Shown one piece after another: positions 42,366 to 51,626 of a stretch of DNA of 64,000 bases. Both the position numbers and the translations under genes were made by a program. Every line of letters begins with the position of its first letter. Positions within the stretch are counted from its first letter, which is position 1. The notes below the pieces were generated by a model. It saw only the letters and a list, made by a program, of their open reading frames with translations. It had not been told where the DNA came from and did no database searches. Source of the DNA: Photobacterium pectinilyticum (GTDB lineage Bacteria; Pseudomonadota; Gammaproteobacteria; Enterobacterales; Vibrionaceae); the NCBI RefSeq assembly GCF_024357955.1, contig NZ_JANEYT010000018.1, positions 21,753-85,752 on the forward strand, in the 5' to 3' direction.

Positions 42366-43001
42366 TTAGAAGCTCTTGCTTAAGTGAGTCAACATGTTGC
42401 GGAACACTATTCCAATGATCAGCATTACCGTGGGCGGAAATAACGCTCCAAACTCACCTGAGTAGGGAAATATTAAATATATATTAAGGATTATGACAGT
42501 AAACCCAATAAACTTAGACCAAAGCCTCATACGTGAATCAGAGGTATTGCCAAACTCATACATTTTAATGCTTCTAATCTTTACACCTTCATAAATCAAT
42601 GCGATTACCAAAGGTAAGCCCGTTAGAAACCAATACTTGAGCAGGAATAACCGGTAGCACATTTGATAGATTAGCAGCCTTACTTTGTCTGCAGCCTCAA
42701 GGACGTTATCACCCATTTTGGAGAGGACACGGTACTTATTTGATTTGTTAGCTTGATCAAGATTATCGCGCATAGGAAGCAAACCTTGATCAAACAGACC
42801 AAATATACGCTGGGCACCGGTCACAATATTTGCCGATGACTGATCACCGATAAGTATTTTACTTGTTTCAATCTCGGTATTCAGGGCGCCTGCGTACTCT
42901 TCTAGCTTGACCATACCGAACAGATACACCATGGAGAAAATGAACATAGCGAACATGGCTCGGTGCTGTAGCGTAAAGGTCTTAGGATCTTTTAATAGCA
43001 T
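42366..43001 (-). CDS. DUF4400-like membrane protein next to TraD
   Basis: A 211-aa protein with four membrane helices (AMFAMFIFSMVYLFGMV, LLKYWFLTGLPLVIALIYEG, FIGFTVIILNIYLIFPYSG, PTVMLIIGIVFRNML). In SXT/R391 and IncA/C elements a DUF4400 protein follows traD at the same place, which fits. Start 5 bp after the traD stop. It is probably a coupling-protein partner or pilus-related protein. Confidence 0.65.
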   Translation of the reverse strand: MLLKDPKTFTLQHRAMFAMFIFSMVYLFGMVKLEEYAGALNTEIETSKILIGDQSSANIVTGAQRIFGLFDQGLLPMRDNLDQANKSNKYRVLSKMGDNVLEAADKVRLLIYQMCYRLFLLKYWFLTGLPLVIALIYEGVKIRSIKMYEFGNTSDSRMRLWSKFIGFTVIILNIYLIFPYSGEFGALFPPTVMLIIGIVFRNMLTHLSKSF

Positions 43002-43006
43002 ATTCG

Positions 43007-44881
43007 TTACTCAGTCAGCAGAGGGATACGACCCTTAATTTTCACGCCGGATTGCATCCTGGCCACATACTGGAGGTTTGGCATGTTGCCTAGCGCACTA
43101 GGCGGGAATAGTGGACGCTCTGTTTTGGACATGGTTTCAGCAAAGCCAGCGGCGTGTTCATCGACCATATCATCCGAAGCACCGGTACGGTTGTTACGCA
43201 TGTAACTGACACTGTCCATATCAGCGGTACCAAAGTTCTCGCTCACCCAGGTTTGAGTGATACTGTCTGATACCCTGAGGGCAAACATGTTGGAGCACAA
43301 ACCCAAAATACGGTTTGCGGTTGCGGCATCAGATTTTGCCTCAAGATCAGGGATCGTCTGTGTGCTTAAATAGACAGAAAACGACGCGCCGCGTCCGACA
43401 GCTAATAATGTGACTAAATTTTCATTAAGTGCAGAGTGGCTTTCATCAACAAAAACAGACACTTCCCGTCCTTTCCCCTCTGCGTGAGCATAGCGACGAG
43501 CCGCAGCAGAACATAGAGCTGAGAGGATAAGTTTACCAATCGCACCGGCAATTTTGTTATCCGCAAGACTGTTCAAGCTGATGTAGAGGCAACCACCAGA
43601 GGCCAGCATTTCTTCAAGGTTTAGGATGTAACTGCCATCGTTTTTAGCGATCACCTCATCAATGTTTGGACTTAGCAACTTATCAAGCGGCTTGGACGTC
43701 AATTGGTCAAACAGTGGTTCGGTACTCGATAGCATCTTGCTCATGTGCGCGCGGTCATGAGTAACGAAAGAGATAATACCGTCTACCGCGATATGGCGGT
43801 TGTCGGGATCAACTTTCTCAGTATTGGAGTAGTAATCAATCATGCCCGCCAAATCGCCGGGCTTACCACCATCAACACGCATGGTATGTCGTTTAGCTAG
43901 GAAATGTTCCTCACCACCAAAGAGCTCGACGTAGAATGTTTCCAGCGCCATGGTCGCCAACTCTTCTTTGGCAAAACGGAGGTAGTATGAGATCGACTTT
44001 AACTGAGGTGATTTCCCACAGTAGTGAAGGGCCTGTACCACCTGGTTAATACATTTCCACGTAAACTGAATGTAAGGATCAGTACCACTGTTGTTGCCCG
44101 AATCTGCAACATCACAGATACGCGAAGCGATATCCGTTGACCGTTCGAAGTCTCTCAACGGGTCAATCAGGCATGATTTACTTGGGTGTGATGTAGAGAA
44201 AAAGTGGAAAGGTACGCCCAGCGTTTTACATTCGGAACGCATCCTTTTTTCCCAATTCGCGTCGCCTTTCGGGTCGATTATCAGGTTAAATGATCCGCGG
44301 TTGAGCGTTGTTGTCGACAGTAAATTAAGTAGGCTGGTTTTACCTGTTCCCGGCAATCCACAGATAAACGTGTGGCCAGCGAAGTTATCAGGCAATTGAT
44401 AGATAGGTTTCTCTTTGCCAAGGCCGTGGAGCCACGTTTTACCACCCAACCGCTTTGTTGTTTCAATGGCTTTACGGCTCTGTATTTCAAAGAGTTTTGG
44501 CAGTTTAAGTCCATCGAGATCAGAAGACATTGAGCTGATACGGTGGTACAGCTCACCGTGCTCTTTTCCCCACTCAAAGCCTTTTCCGATAAAGACTTGG
44601 TTCGGGTTTTTGGCGACTTCCTTACGTATCTCTTTTACATCTCTCTTATAGAGGTAATTCAGTATTAGCTTACGCTTTTGCTTGATACGAGGTAGCGCCA
44701 CCAGCAGCCATTTGGTACCCATTGCAATCAGGCCACAACCAATCACCAAGCTCACACTCCATGATTCAAAGTTGAAACCGCCAAAGAACATCGTTACTCC
44801 GGCAGCAACGTAGTACCCTATGGCTATTTGAAATTCAAACTCAGGCCTGAGTAGGTCTGAGGTATTATCATTATCCCTCAC
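43007..44881 (-). CDS. traD: TraD, type IV coupling protein
   Basis: A 624-aa ATPase with two N-terminal membrane helices (IGYYVAAGVTMFFGGF, VSLVIGCGLIAMGTKWLLVA). Walker A is in CGLPGTGKTSLLNLL (about residue 173) and Walker B in VSVFVDESHSALN (about 473). It delivers the relaxase-DNA complex to the channel. GTG start overlapping the traI stop by 11 bp. Confidence 0.93.
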   Translation of the reverse strand: MRDNDNTSDLLRPEFEFQIAIGYYVAAGVTMFFGGFNFESWSVSLVIGCGLIAMGTKWLLVALPRIKQKRKLILNYLYKRDVKEIRKEVAKNPNQVFIGKGFEWGKEHGELYHRISSMSSDLDGLKLPKLFEIQSRKAIETTKRLGGKTWLHGLGKEKPIYQLPDNFAGHTFICGLPGTGKTSLLNLLSTTTLNRGSFNLIIDPKGDANWEKRMRSECKTLGVPFHFFSTSHPSKSCLIDPLRDFERSTDIASRICDVADSGNNSGTDPYIQFTWKCINQVVQALHYCGKSPQLKSISYYLRFAKEELATMALETFYVELFGGEEHFLAKRHTMRVDGGKPGDLAGMIDYYSNTEKVDPDNRHIAVDGIISFVTHDRAHMSKMLSSTEPLFDQLTSKPLDKLLSPNIDEVIAKNDGSYILNLEEMLASGGCLYISLNSLADNKIAGAIGKLILSALCSAAARRYAHAEGKGREVSVFVDESHSALNENLVTLLAVGRGASFSVYLSTQTIPDLEAKSDAATANRILGLCSNMFALRVSDSITQTWVSENFGTADMDSVSYMRNNRTGASDDMVDEHAAGFAETMSKTERPLFPPSALGNMPNLQYVARMQSGVKIKGRIPLLTE

Positions 44882-47800
44882 GGTCTATTTCCTTAAACTG
44901 TAAAGTGAGTATTTCAGTGTCACCACTAATTAAGGTGATCAGGTGTTGGTAAAAGTTCGGAATAGCTTGGTCAGCCGATGCTCGATTGAATGCTTCTTCT
45001 CCAATAACGAGATCACCCGTTGAGCTTGTGAACTGGCCGGCTCTAAAGATGGCTTTTTGCCAAGTACGGTCTTGGTAAAAGGTCTTCAATGTAGCCTTGA
45101 TGCTACGAAACTCTTCAGTGGATACATCAAGTTTTAATAATGCCTGTATGGGTGGCACTGCAGTGGCTAAGCCATATTCGACTTCGATTTGCTTGTGCTG
45201 TTTTAGTATGGGAACGTCTCGACGGCGAGCTTTAGGCTTATGATTAGGTGTGGGCGATGTAACCGATTGTTTTTCTTCACTTGCTCGTACACTGTCTGAT
45301 TTTATTGCCGTTTTAGCTGTGGGCTTATCCGTCAGGAATATTTTCCTGCCCTGGTTCTTATCACTTAAGATCCCTTCTTCAACCAGTAGCTGCCGAGTTA
45401 TGCCTGCTGATACTAAGGCTGGCTTCTGAAGGGTAGCGATTTTGATATAGCCACCTGCTAACTCTTCCTTGCTCATGTGCTCGAGCAAGAATTGTTTAGG
45501 GGAGTCGTTATCCTCAGAATCTGTATTGGCACCTATGGCAGCACTCATATCAGTAGATTTGCTTTCATCGTGCAATTCTGGCACTGCTTGTAGCGGAGCG
45601 TCCGGTGTTGAGTCGTGTGCGACTAAGGTACTGTATTCTTCTAGATCAGACATTGCTGTATTGGCATCAATCTCATCTTTTAGATCAGGGGTATTACTCA
45701 TCATTTCTGCCATATCTGCTTCGTGGCTTGGGTTGGATTCACCCGCCGTAGGTGCATCAATTGGCGATTTGTCGGTATCAGTGACCTCACTTTGCTGTTC
45801 ATCGTCCTGTTGGAATGCAAGTGCAGAACGGAGGTGTGGCATGTGCTGCGGATGGATGATGATTTGGCGTGCGGTACTGTCATCGCGCAAAATGCCAGAA
45901 GTCTTCAAGTTAGTGAAATTAAGGCCGTGGTCTTTGGCAAAGACTCGTTGTAGCAACGAAGGTTTTACTCGGGAGTTTTCACAGACAGCACCGAGGGCAT
46001 CGGCGTTTTCCAGTAGCTCGATCAATCGCAATAATTGTTCTGGTAATTGCGGGTCTTCTCCTGAGTCATCAATGATGACTGCTGGGGTATCAAGATCGGA
46101 AATATCAAACTCACGTTGAGTGGGAATACCCAGCATTGAGTTCACACAAGGCGCTGCTTGTTGCTCTGGCTGAACAACCGGATTGATACGCGTTTTGGGT
46201 GTTGTGTTTGGCTTGGATGTCTGTGTGGATTCATTTGCACCCTGCTGCTCGACTGTCGGTGATTGAGCTGTAGATGTAACAGCTCCCCTGTGCTCTTCTA
46301 CAGTACGATGGTGTTCACCAGTATAATTTCTTGCCTGTTGGGCTGATTGGCTTTCAGAGGCTCCCTCAGTGGGCGCTGCGATGTTATCTGATTGAGCGAT
46401 GGCGTGATTATCTTTAATGTCTGTTTGAGAATCGGGTTTTTGAGTAACGTGATCAACCAGCTTGCCAGAATTAGAGGCTTTCTGAGTAGATGCAGGTTGA
46501 GCTGATGGGGTCTGTCCCGATGTTACTGGCTTGCTTGCTGGCTGCTGAGTTTGGTTAACTGTATTGGTGTCAGTTGTTCTGTTATCCGAGGTCTGGTTAT
46601 CGCCGGCATTATCATCCTGAGTCTCTTTTTGTTGTTCTGTTTTCTGAGTTCTAGTGATAACGCCGCTGGTGGCTAAGATAGTTGAAGCCTTCGGTTGTGG
46701 CTTAGGTTGAGGGTCCGGACGATGCTCGTCCAGCAAATCTGTATCGATCACTTCCTCATATTCGGTCTCATTGATAAAGGTAACGCGGTGCGCTGCCGAC
46801 AACTCGATCATTGCTGGTATCGACTTAGGCGGATTGCTGTTGCCAAAGATGTTCGATGGATGGCTCAGCATGAAAACGGTTATAGGCGTGTCTGATGGAA
46901 CAAGTGAAGGTTGTTCTTTTTTTGATTTGACTTTTTTCGGTTCCAATTTCTTTATGCGCAGTAGTGTACGAGTATCAGACGCTCGTTTGACGTAGGCAGT
47001 GTCAGTTAACCGCTGTAAAAGCTCCTGTGGCTCGTAGGCAAAGACCGTTTTTGATTGAGGTTGCTCCCGAGCAATAATGCCTTTAACTAAGTTAAGTGTC
47101 TCAGGGTAGCGGGCAAACAAAATTCCACCAACCATAAAACAGTTATCGAGTACTTCTTTTTGCCGGCACTTATCATTAAGAATCCGCATGATGATGTCGC
47201 AGACGTTATCTCTGCGATCAGCATTGAGGTGGTAGCTAGAGCGGACTTTGATAAAGCTGTTGTGTACTGAGTTCTGCTCACCCTTCCTAACCGCGGTTGA
47301 TAAATATGGATCACATGGCTTACCGGATAGGTAGTTTGAAATTTGCTCTAGGAGTCCGTTACCTTCGTCGGGAGATGTCGATAGGTAGTCGATAGCTTCT
47401 GGTGTCAGAACCTTGTTCCAGAGCATGACGGCAACATTCTCATGTCGTTTGAAACGGCCGCTATGGTCAAGGCTCTTTTGGGCATCGAGCATATCAATGT
47501 AGTACCGATCAATTTTATGTTGACGACAAAATTCAGTGAGTGACGCTGATAGGGGTTTCCAAATAAAGAGCTCGCCCTTGGCATCTTCCCCAACAATGCG
47601 CATATCAGTGATAATCTTTCCGATGTCATGTAGCAGGCCGCATACCCAAGCGCCGTATTGCCAACGGTTTTTACGACGTACTTCTATATCATTGAACGCA
47701 CGAGCCTTAAGGTCTTGGGCTTTGACATAGTTGTAGGAAATACTAGCTACTTCCAATGAGTGTTGAAGTAAGCCTCCTGGCCAGTTGTGATGATGACTCT

Positions 47801-48449
47801 CGGATGCCGGAGTTTGGCCAATGAGATCCGTAAACCGGATGATGACTTGCCGAAAGAGAGTATCAAAATTGTAGCGTTCATTTTTTTCTTCTTCGCTGGT
47901 GACGTCGACAAATTGCTCACGCTGAGGTTTGAAATGAATCTTATGCCAATCTACAGAATGGTGAGGAAACTCATGCCGCCAACTCTCAAGTTCAACGTTA
48001 CCTCCTGTACCACCGCCTGATTGCTCTTTCTCTGCTTGGAAAATCAAGCGAACTGCGGATAGAAGCTGCTTGAACTTTCCCGGACCTTTTCCATTAATTG
48101 TATGTTTTGTGGGTGTCACGATGCCTGGATATAGCTTTTGGTACAGAGAGGCCAGCGAGAGGTTGCTGACCTTTTTCCCGTTTGCTCGCGCTTTCTGGAT
48201 TTCCGTTTTGATAGCCTCTACATTTTTGGCATCAGGAAACCCTGCGATCAAAAATAAATTGTTGAAGAACTCTTCAAAACGTTGCTCCGACAGAATGTGT
48301 ATTGAGCCGATGGGTAACAGGCCTTCTCGCTCAATAGTTTGTTCATGATGGCCCGCGCTTAATAACTGGATATCTTCTCGACTAGCCAGTATTTGCTGTT
48401 GTGGTTCTAAGTTTGTTTCTTGATCAGCGATAGCGGTGCTTTGATTCAT
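44871..48449 (-). CDS. traI: TraI, MOBH-class relaxase
   Basis: A 1192-aa relaxase. Residues about 50-400 hold the TraI_2/HD-type relaxase domain: SHHHNWPGGLLQHSLEVA (His triad about 219-221) and VCGLLHDIGKIITDMRI (HD about 274-275), diagnostic of MOBH. A long Gln/Thr/Ser-rich linker follows (about 590-750), then a second domain (about 780-900 and 1100-1190) resembling the C-terminal conjugation domain of MOBH TraI. It nicks oriT, which in this class lies close to the relaxase region, perhaps at 50257-50407. Confidence 0.9.
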   Translation of the reverse strand: MNQSTAIADQETNLEPQQQILASREDIQLLSAGHHEQTIEREGLLPIGSIHILSEQRFEEFFNNLFLIAGFPDAKNVEAIKTEIQKARANGKKVSNLSLASLYQKLYPGIVTPTKHTINGKGPGKFKQLLSAVRLIFQAEKEQSGGGTGGNVELESWRHEFPHHSVDWHKIHFKPQREQFVDVTSEEEKNERYNFDTLFRQVIIRFTDLIGQTPASESHHHNWPGGLLQHSLEVASISYNYVKAQDLKARAFNDIEVRRKNRWQYGAWVCGLLHDIGKIITDMRIVGEDAKGELFIWKPLSASLTEFCRQHKIDRYYIDMLDAQKSLDHSGRFKRHENVAVMLWNKVLTPEAIDYLSTSPDEGNGLLEQISNYLSGKPCDPYLSTAVRKGEQNSVHNSFIKVRSSYHLNADRRDNVCDIIMRILNDKCRQKEVLDNCFMVGGILFARYPETLNLVKGIIAREQPQSKTVFAYEPQELLQRLTDTAYVKRASDTRTLLRIKKLEPKKVKSKKEQPSLVPSDTPITVFMLSHPSNIFGNSNPPKSIPAMIELSAAHRVTFINETEYEEVIDTDLLDEHRPDPQPKPQPKASTILATSGVITRTQKTEQQKETQDDNAGDNQTSDNRTTDTNTVNQTQQPASKPVTSGQTPSAQPASTQKASNSGKLVDHVTQKPDSQTDIKDNHAIAQSDNIAAPTEGASESQSAQQARNYTGEHHRTVEEHRGAVTSTAQSPTVEQQGANESTQTSKPNTTPKTRINPVVQPEQQAAPCVNSMLGIPTQREFDISDLDTPAVIIDDSGEDPQLPEQLLRLIELLENADALGAVCENSRVKPSLLQRVFAKDHGLNFTNLKTSGILRDDSTARQIIIHPQHMPHLRSALAFQQDDEQQSEVTDTDKSPIDAPTAGESNPSHEADMAEMMSNTPDLKDEIDANTAMSDLEEYSTLVAHDSTPDAPLQAVPELHDESKSTDMSAAIGANTDSEDNDSPKQFLLEHMSKEELAGGYIKIATLQKPALVSAGITRQLLVEEGILSDKNQGRKIFLTDKPTAKTAIKSDSVRASEEKQSVTSPTPNHKPKARRRDVPILKQHKQIEVEYGLATAVPPIQALLKLDVSTEEFRSIKATLKTFYQDRTWQKAIFRAGQFTSSTGDLVIGEEAFNRASADQAIPNFYQHLITLISGDTEILTLQFKEIDREG

Positions 48450-48462
48450 TCTTCTTACTCGG

Positions 48463-49371
48463 TTAGTCGATCATCGTTTTCAATTGGACTTCAAGCGATT
48501 CGATAACCGTTTTTAGCCGATCTGTTGAAAGTTTTGTACGGGTGTCACTGAGTCGAACGTTGCGGCGTTTTACGCGGGCAACAGTAGACAGTGCTTTAAA
48601 CACACCTGTGATGTAGTTAAGTAGCTGCTCATCAGCCATCGCCTTGTATTCTTGATCGATGATGCCGATAAGAGATAACTGTTCTAAACGAGTAAGTACA
48701 GCGTCCGTGGTTTTGATCAAGTCGATAAACGTCCAGAAAAATGGATGTGAAAACGCGAACATATAAACATCTGGAGTACGTTGAACTAGCAAATTTAAGC
48801 GATCTGAAATTGCTTCATTACTTTTTAGAATGTCATCCAGTTCCGCGTTGTAGCCATTGATGAACTCTTTATGTCGCTCGTTTATACCGCTTAGCCAAGT
48901 AGAGATGATTTCGGACTGATCTTGTTCTTTGCTACAGATGACTAACAAACCGGTGAAGTGGAACGCCGCGTTCATCATGCTGTTTTGGTATTTAGACAAG
49001 TAGTAACCAAGTTGAGGAGAGCTAATACTAACCGGAATTTCCATGTGCGAATGCTGCGTTGCATTCTTGGTTTGGTTTGAGCTTGGTTTGACGAACTTCG
49101 ACTTGGCAACGAGTGGATTGCTGCTGATGAAGTTATTCGCTCTTCTAGTACGACGAGCTCGTACAGTGTCTGAATTTTTTTCGGTTTCTGACTGTGCATC
49201 TGTAGTCGTGGTTTCGACCTTCTCTGCCTTGGTTTCGGCAGATTGAAGATTTTCTGTTTCAGCTTCTGGCTTTAGTGCAGTTTGTGTTGCTTCGGTAAGC
49301 GTTGGTTGAGATTGAATAGGCTCATTGTTATCGGCTGTTGGGACTGCCAACTCTGGTGCTAGCTCTGACAT
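48463..49371 (-). CDS. Hypothetical relaxosome-adjacent protein
   Basis: A 302-aa protein started at ATG 49371 (MSELAPELAVPTADNNEPIQ), with AAGGA upstream; the TTG nine bases earlier is too close to the ribosome site. The first ~95 residues are acidic and disordered (rich in E, T, Q), followed by a basic stretch RARRTRRANNF and an alpha-helical C-terminal half. Sits 14 bp upstream of traI, so it is probably an accessory relaxosome factor (inference). Confidence 0.6.
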   Translation of the reverse strand: MSELAPELAVPTADNNEPIQSQPTLTEATQTALKPEAETENLQSAETKAEKVETTTTDAQSETEKNSDTVRARRTRRANNFISSNPLVAKSKFVKPSSNQTKNATQHSHMEIPVSISSPQLGYYLSKYQNSMMNAAFHFTGLLVICSKEQDQSEIISTWLSGINERHKEFINGYNAELDDILKSNEAISDRLNLLVQRTPDVYMFAFSHPFFWTFIDLIKTTDAVLTRLEQLSLIGIIDQEYKAMADEQLLNYITGVFKALSTVARVKRRNVRLSDTRTKLSTDRLKTVIESLEVQLKTMID

Positions 49372-49376
49372 AATAA

Positions 49377-50120
49377 TCAAGTTCCTTCTTCTTCTAAGAA
49401 TATTTTGATACGTGGATCAATACCGGCATCATGCAAAACAGGCTCGGCGGTATTGAGTAATAACGCTTGTTGTTCGGCATTAAGATTTGTTGGATCACTT
49501 TGTGCTGCGTCCAAAGCCAAAGCGAGATTTTCTAGCTGAGCTGAAAGATCCGGTAATTCTTGTTTATCAGAATCACCACCAAACAAGATTGTGCCGTTAT
49601 TTTCCATCTTTGTTCTGAGGTTAGTCAAGTTATCTAGCATCTGAGCGATATAAAACGAGGCGTCACGTATATCTTTTAATTTTCTCTCGTACTTCTCGAT
49701 AATATCTAATTGCCACCGACACTCTGGTTCGACACTAAATGTATCTATTGGATGTGTACCAGGTTGGTATTTTGACTTAGATCTTTTAACTTTCTTTGTG
49801 TGTGAAAAACGTTTGTTCGTTTTTGTCGCTACTTTGCCAGCATGATACGCACCGAAACGCCACCGTATTTCAATCTTTTTCCCCCAACTTCGCTCAACCA
49901 AGGCAACACTTGGATAATACTTGATCCAAGTGGTTTTCAAAAGCTGTGACTTAATTTGATCTTGACTACCGACTGCGAGTTGCGGCCGTTGTTGTATCTC
50001 ACTGACATTACGCTTCATTTCAGACCAGTAATCGGTGACTAGGTCTTTCGCCGTGACCTCCAATTGAGAGAGATCTTTAAGCATCGCTTGGATGCTTTTG
50101 TCGAACAGATAGTTGTCCAT
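49377..50120 (-). CDS. Hypothetical transfer-region protein, 247 aa
   Basis: First gene of the minus-strand tra unit, beginning 137 bp from the 40-bp repeat array. MDNYLFDKSIQAMLKDLSQL starts a helical part; a basic central segment follows (KTNKRFSHTKKVKRSKSKYQ), then helices and an acidic end. The basic core and position beside the putative oriT suggest DNA binding (MobI-like role), but no family is recognised. Confidence 0.6.
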   Translation of the reverse strand: MDNYLFDKSIQAMLKDLSQLEVTAKDLVTDYWSEMKRNVSEIQQRPQLAVGSQDQIKSQLLKTTWIKYYPSVALVERSWGKKIEIRWRFGAYHAGKVATKTNKRFSHTKKVKRSKSKYQPGTHPIDTFSVEPECRWQLDIIEKYERKLKDIRDASFYIAQMLDNLTNLRTKMENNGTILFGGDSDKQELPDLSAQLENLALALDAAQSDPTNLNAEQQALLLNTAEPVLHDAGIDPRIKIFLEEEGT

Positions 50121-50567
50121 ATCTACACTTCGTACAGCAAATAGCTCAAGGCCGCATGGCCTTGATAGGTTGTTTTGCTAATCAACTTATCGTTTTGAGT
50201 GGGTTTTGTAAAGTCCATATAAATATAATTAATTTATAATGGTATTGGACCTACCAAATAGCATTAAAGTTATTTATGGGCGCAATTGCATCCTTCAATA
50301 ACCATAATGTTATTTATGGGCGCAATTGCGATGTAGAATAACCATAATGCTATTCATTGGCTCTTTTGCGCCACTGAATAACCATAATGTTATTCAGTGG
50401 CGCAAAATTAAAAATATTTGCAAGCACTAGAATGTTTACAGTAAAAGCAATTATAAAAAATTGTGTAGATTTATTTAATGGCCGCTGAACTACTTACGTC
50501 ACATTAAAATTGATGGTATTATTTAGTCGATTACCCTCTTATCGATCAAAAAATTTAAGGACTTGTT
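50121..50567. promoter_or_regulatory. Divergent tra intergenic region, candidate oriT/operator
   Basis: A 447-bp gap between the divergent tra blocks. It contains the four 40-bp-spaced palindrome repeats (50257-50407) and AT-rich flanks that should hold promoters for both blocks. The position between relaxase block and traFHG block and the symmetric repeats fit an oriT or a master-regulator operator. Confidence 0.55.
50257..50407. repeat. Four 40-bp-period palindromic repeats
   Basis: Cores like AATAACCATAATGTTATT start at 50257 (degenerate), 50297, 50337 and 50377, exactly 40 bp apart. Between cores are the conserved blocks TATGGGCGCAATTGC (copies 1 and 2) or related ones. The last copy is extended: TTTTGCGCCACTGAATAAC 50364-50382 pairs perfectly with its complement at 50389-50407 (19-bp arms, 6-bp loop). 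Confidence 0.85.
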
Positions 50568-51626
50568 GTGATTCGTTCAGTGAAGGACGGCACAACTCTA
50601 AACGTTATTACTGCGCTAGCAGTAGCCACCTGCATGTATTTTTCAGGTGGCGTTTTTGCCATGGATTACGGCGAGCCATCTGGCTGGTATTTCTATGGTT
50701 ACGAAGACATCGACGTTGAAGAGGAATTGCCGGAAATTGAAACGCCAGAAGTAGTACCTGCTCTACCTGAATCGACAGAAGAAATTGTCGAAGATGTTGC
50801 TATTGATTCAGCCTGGTTGATTGAGAACCTTCCAAAGCTGCAATACGCGGCAATGGACGATCCGACAATTGAGAATGTTCGCCGTTACATGTATGCCCAA
50901 CGTATCGCCTTGGATATTTCTACGCGCTTTGCCATGGTCTATGAGACCGTTTCTCGCCGAGAAGATGCTCTTAATGAAAACCTTCGTCGACAAGCCAATC
51001 ACCCGCTGGCAACGCAAGGTAACCAACGACGAATTTTGCAGGCTAAAAATAAATTATTTACAGGCTATAACGATCAGGTTGGTCTCATGTTCTTCTTCTC
51101 AGGTTCTTGTACTTACTGTGAACAAATGGCTCGACCGCTGGAAGAATTTGTAAGGCGAACTGGTGTTGAAGTTGTTCCTGTTTCACTGGATGGTCAACCC
51201 CTAAGTACAGCAGTTTCTTTTGCTGAAGATTACATTGTTGATGATGGGCGATTGACGGACGTTATGCCGGTTGATGTTACTCCTACTTTTTATCTAGTAA
51301 ACAAAGAAAATGGCGATGCGGCAAAGATGTCCATTGGGTTTCAAACACAGCCGCAGTTAGAAGAAGCGATGCTGTTTGTTATGCATGAAATTGGGATTAT
51401 TTCTGAGTCAGAATATCAAAGCACCAAAGAAGTTCACGATATTCTGTTAGCTGATTATGCCTCCGACCCGATGATAATGATTAACGAAGAGGAGCTCTAT
51501 GACGAGCCTGATTATCTGGCCGATAAGCTGCGTGCTTCTTTTGAAGAGAAATATCTAAACCCAGAGAGTGATTTTGTACTACCAAGCGCGGTAGTAACAC
51601 ATGGAGAGGTTGAAGCTGATGAGTAA
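50568..51626 (+). CDS. traF: TraF, thioredoxin-like pilus assembly protein
   Basis: A 352-aa periplasmic protein; GTG start with AAGGA six bases upstream, and an N-terminal signal peptide (ITALAVATCMYFSGGVFAMD). The conserved WYFYGYED opening of mature TraF is clear. A thioredoxin-like domain carries SGSCTYCEQMARPLEEFVRR (CxxC about residues 180-183). It begins the plus-strand traFHG block. Unlike the DsbC-like gene on the other strand, its CxxC is intact, so it may be the functional disulfide catalyst of this system. Confidence 0.9.
   Translation: MIRSVKDGTTLNVITALAVATCMYFSGGVFAMDYGEPSGWYFYGYEDIDVEEELPEIETPEVVPALPESTEEIVEDVAIDSAWLIENLPKLQYAAMDDPTIENVRRYMYAQRIALDISTRFAMVYETVSRREDALNENLRRQANHPLATQGNQRRILQAKNKLFTGYNDQVGLMFFFSGSCTYCEQMARPLEEFVRRTGVEVVPVSLDGQPLSTAVSFAEDYIVDDGRLTDVMPVDVTPTFYLVNKENGDAAKMSIGFQTQPQLEEAMLFVMHEIGIISESEYQSTKEVHDILLADYASDPMIMINEEELYDEPDYLADKLRASFEEKYLNPESDFVLPSAVVTHGEVEADE

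Noticed and set aside
50257..50407. Possible CRISPR array.
   Set aside because: The 40-bp units are tandem palindromes without unique spacers, and no cas genes are nearby.
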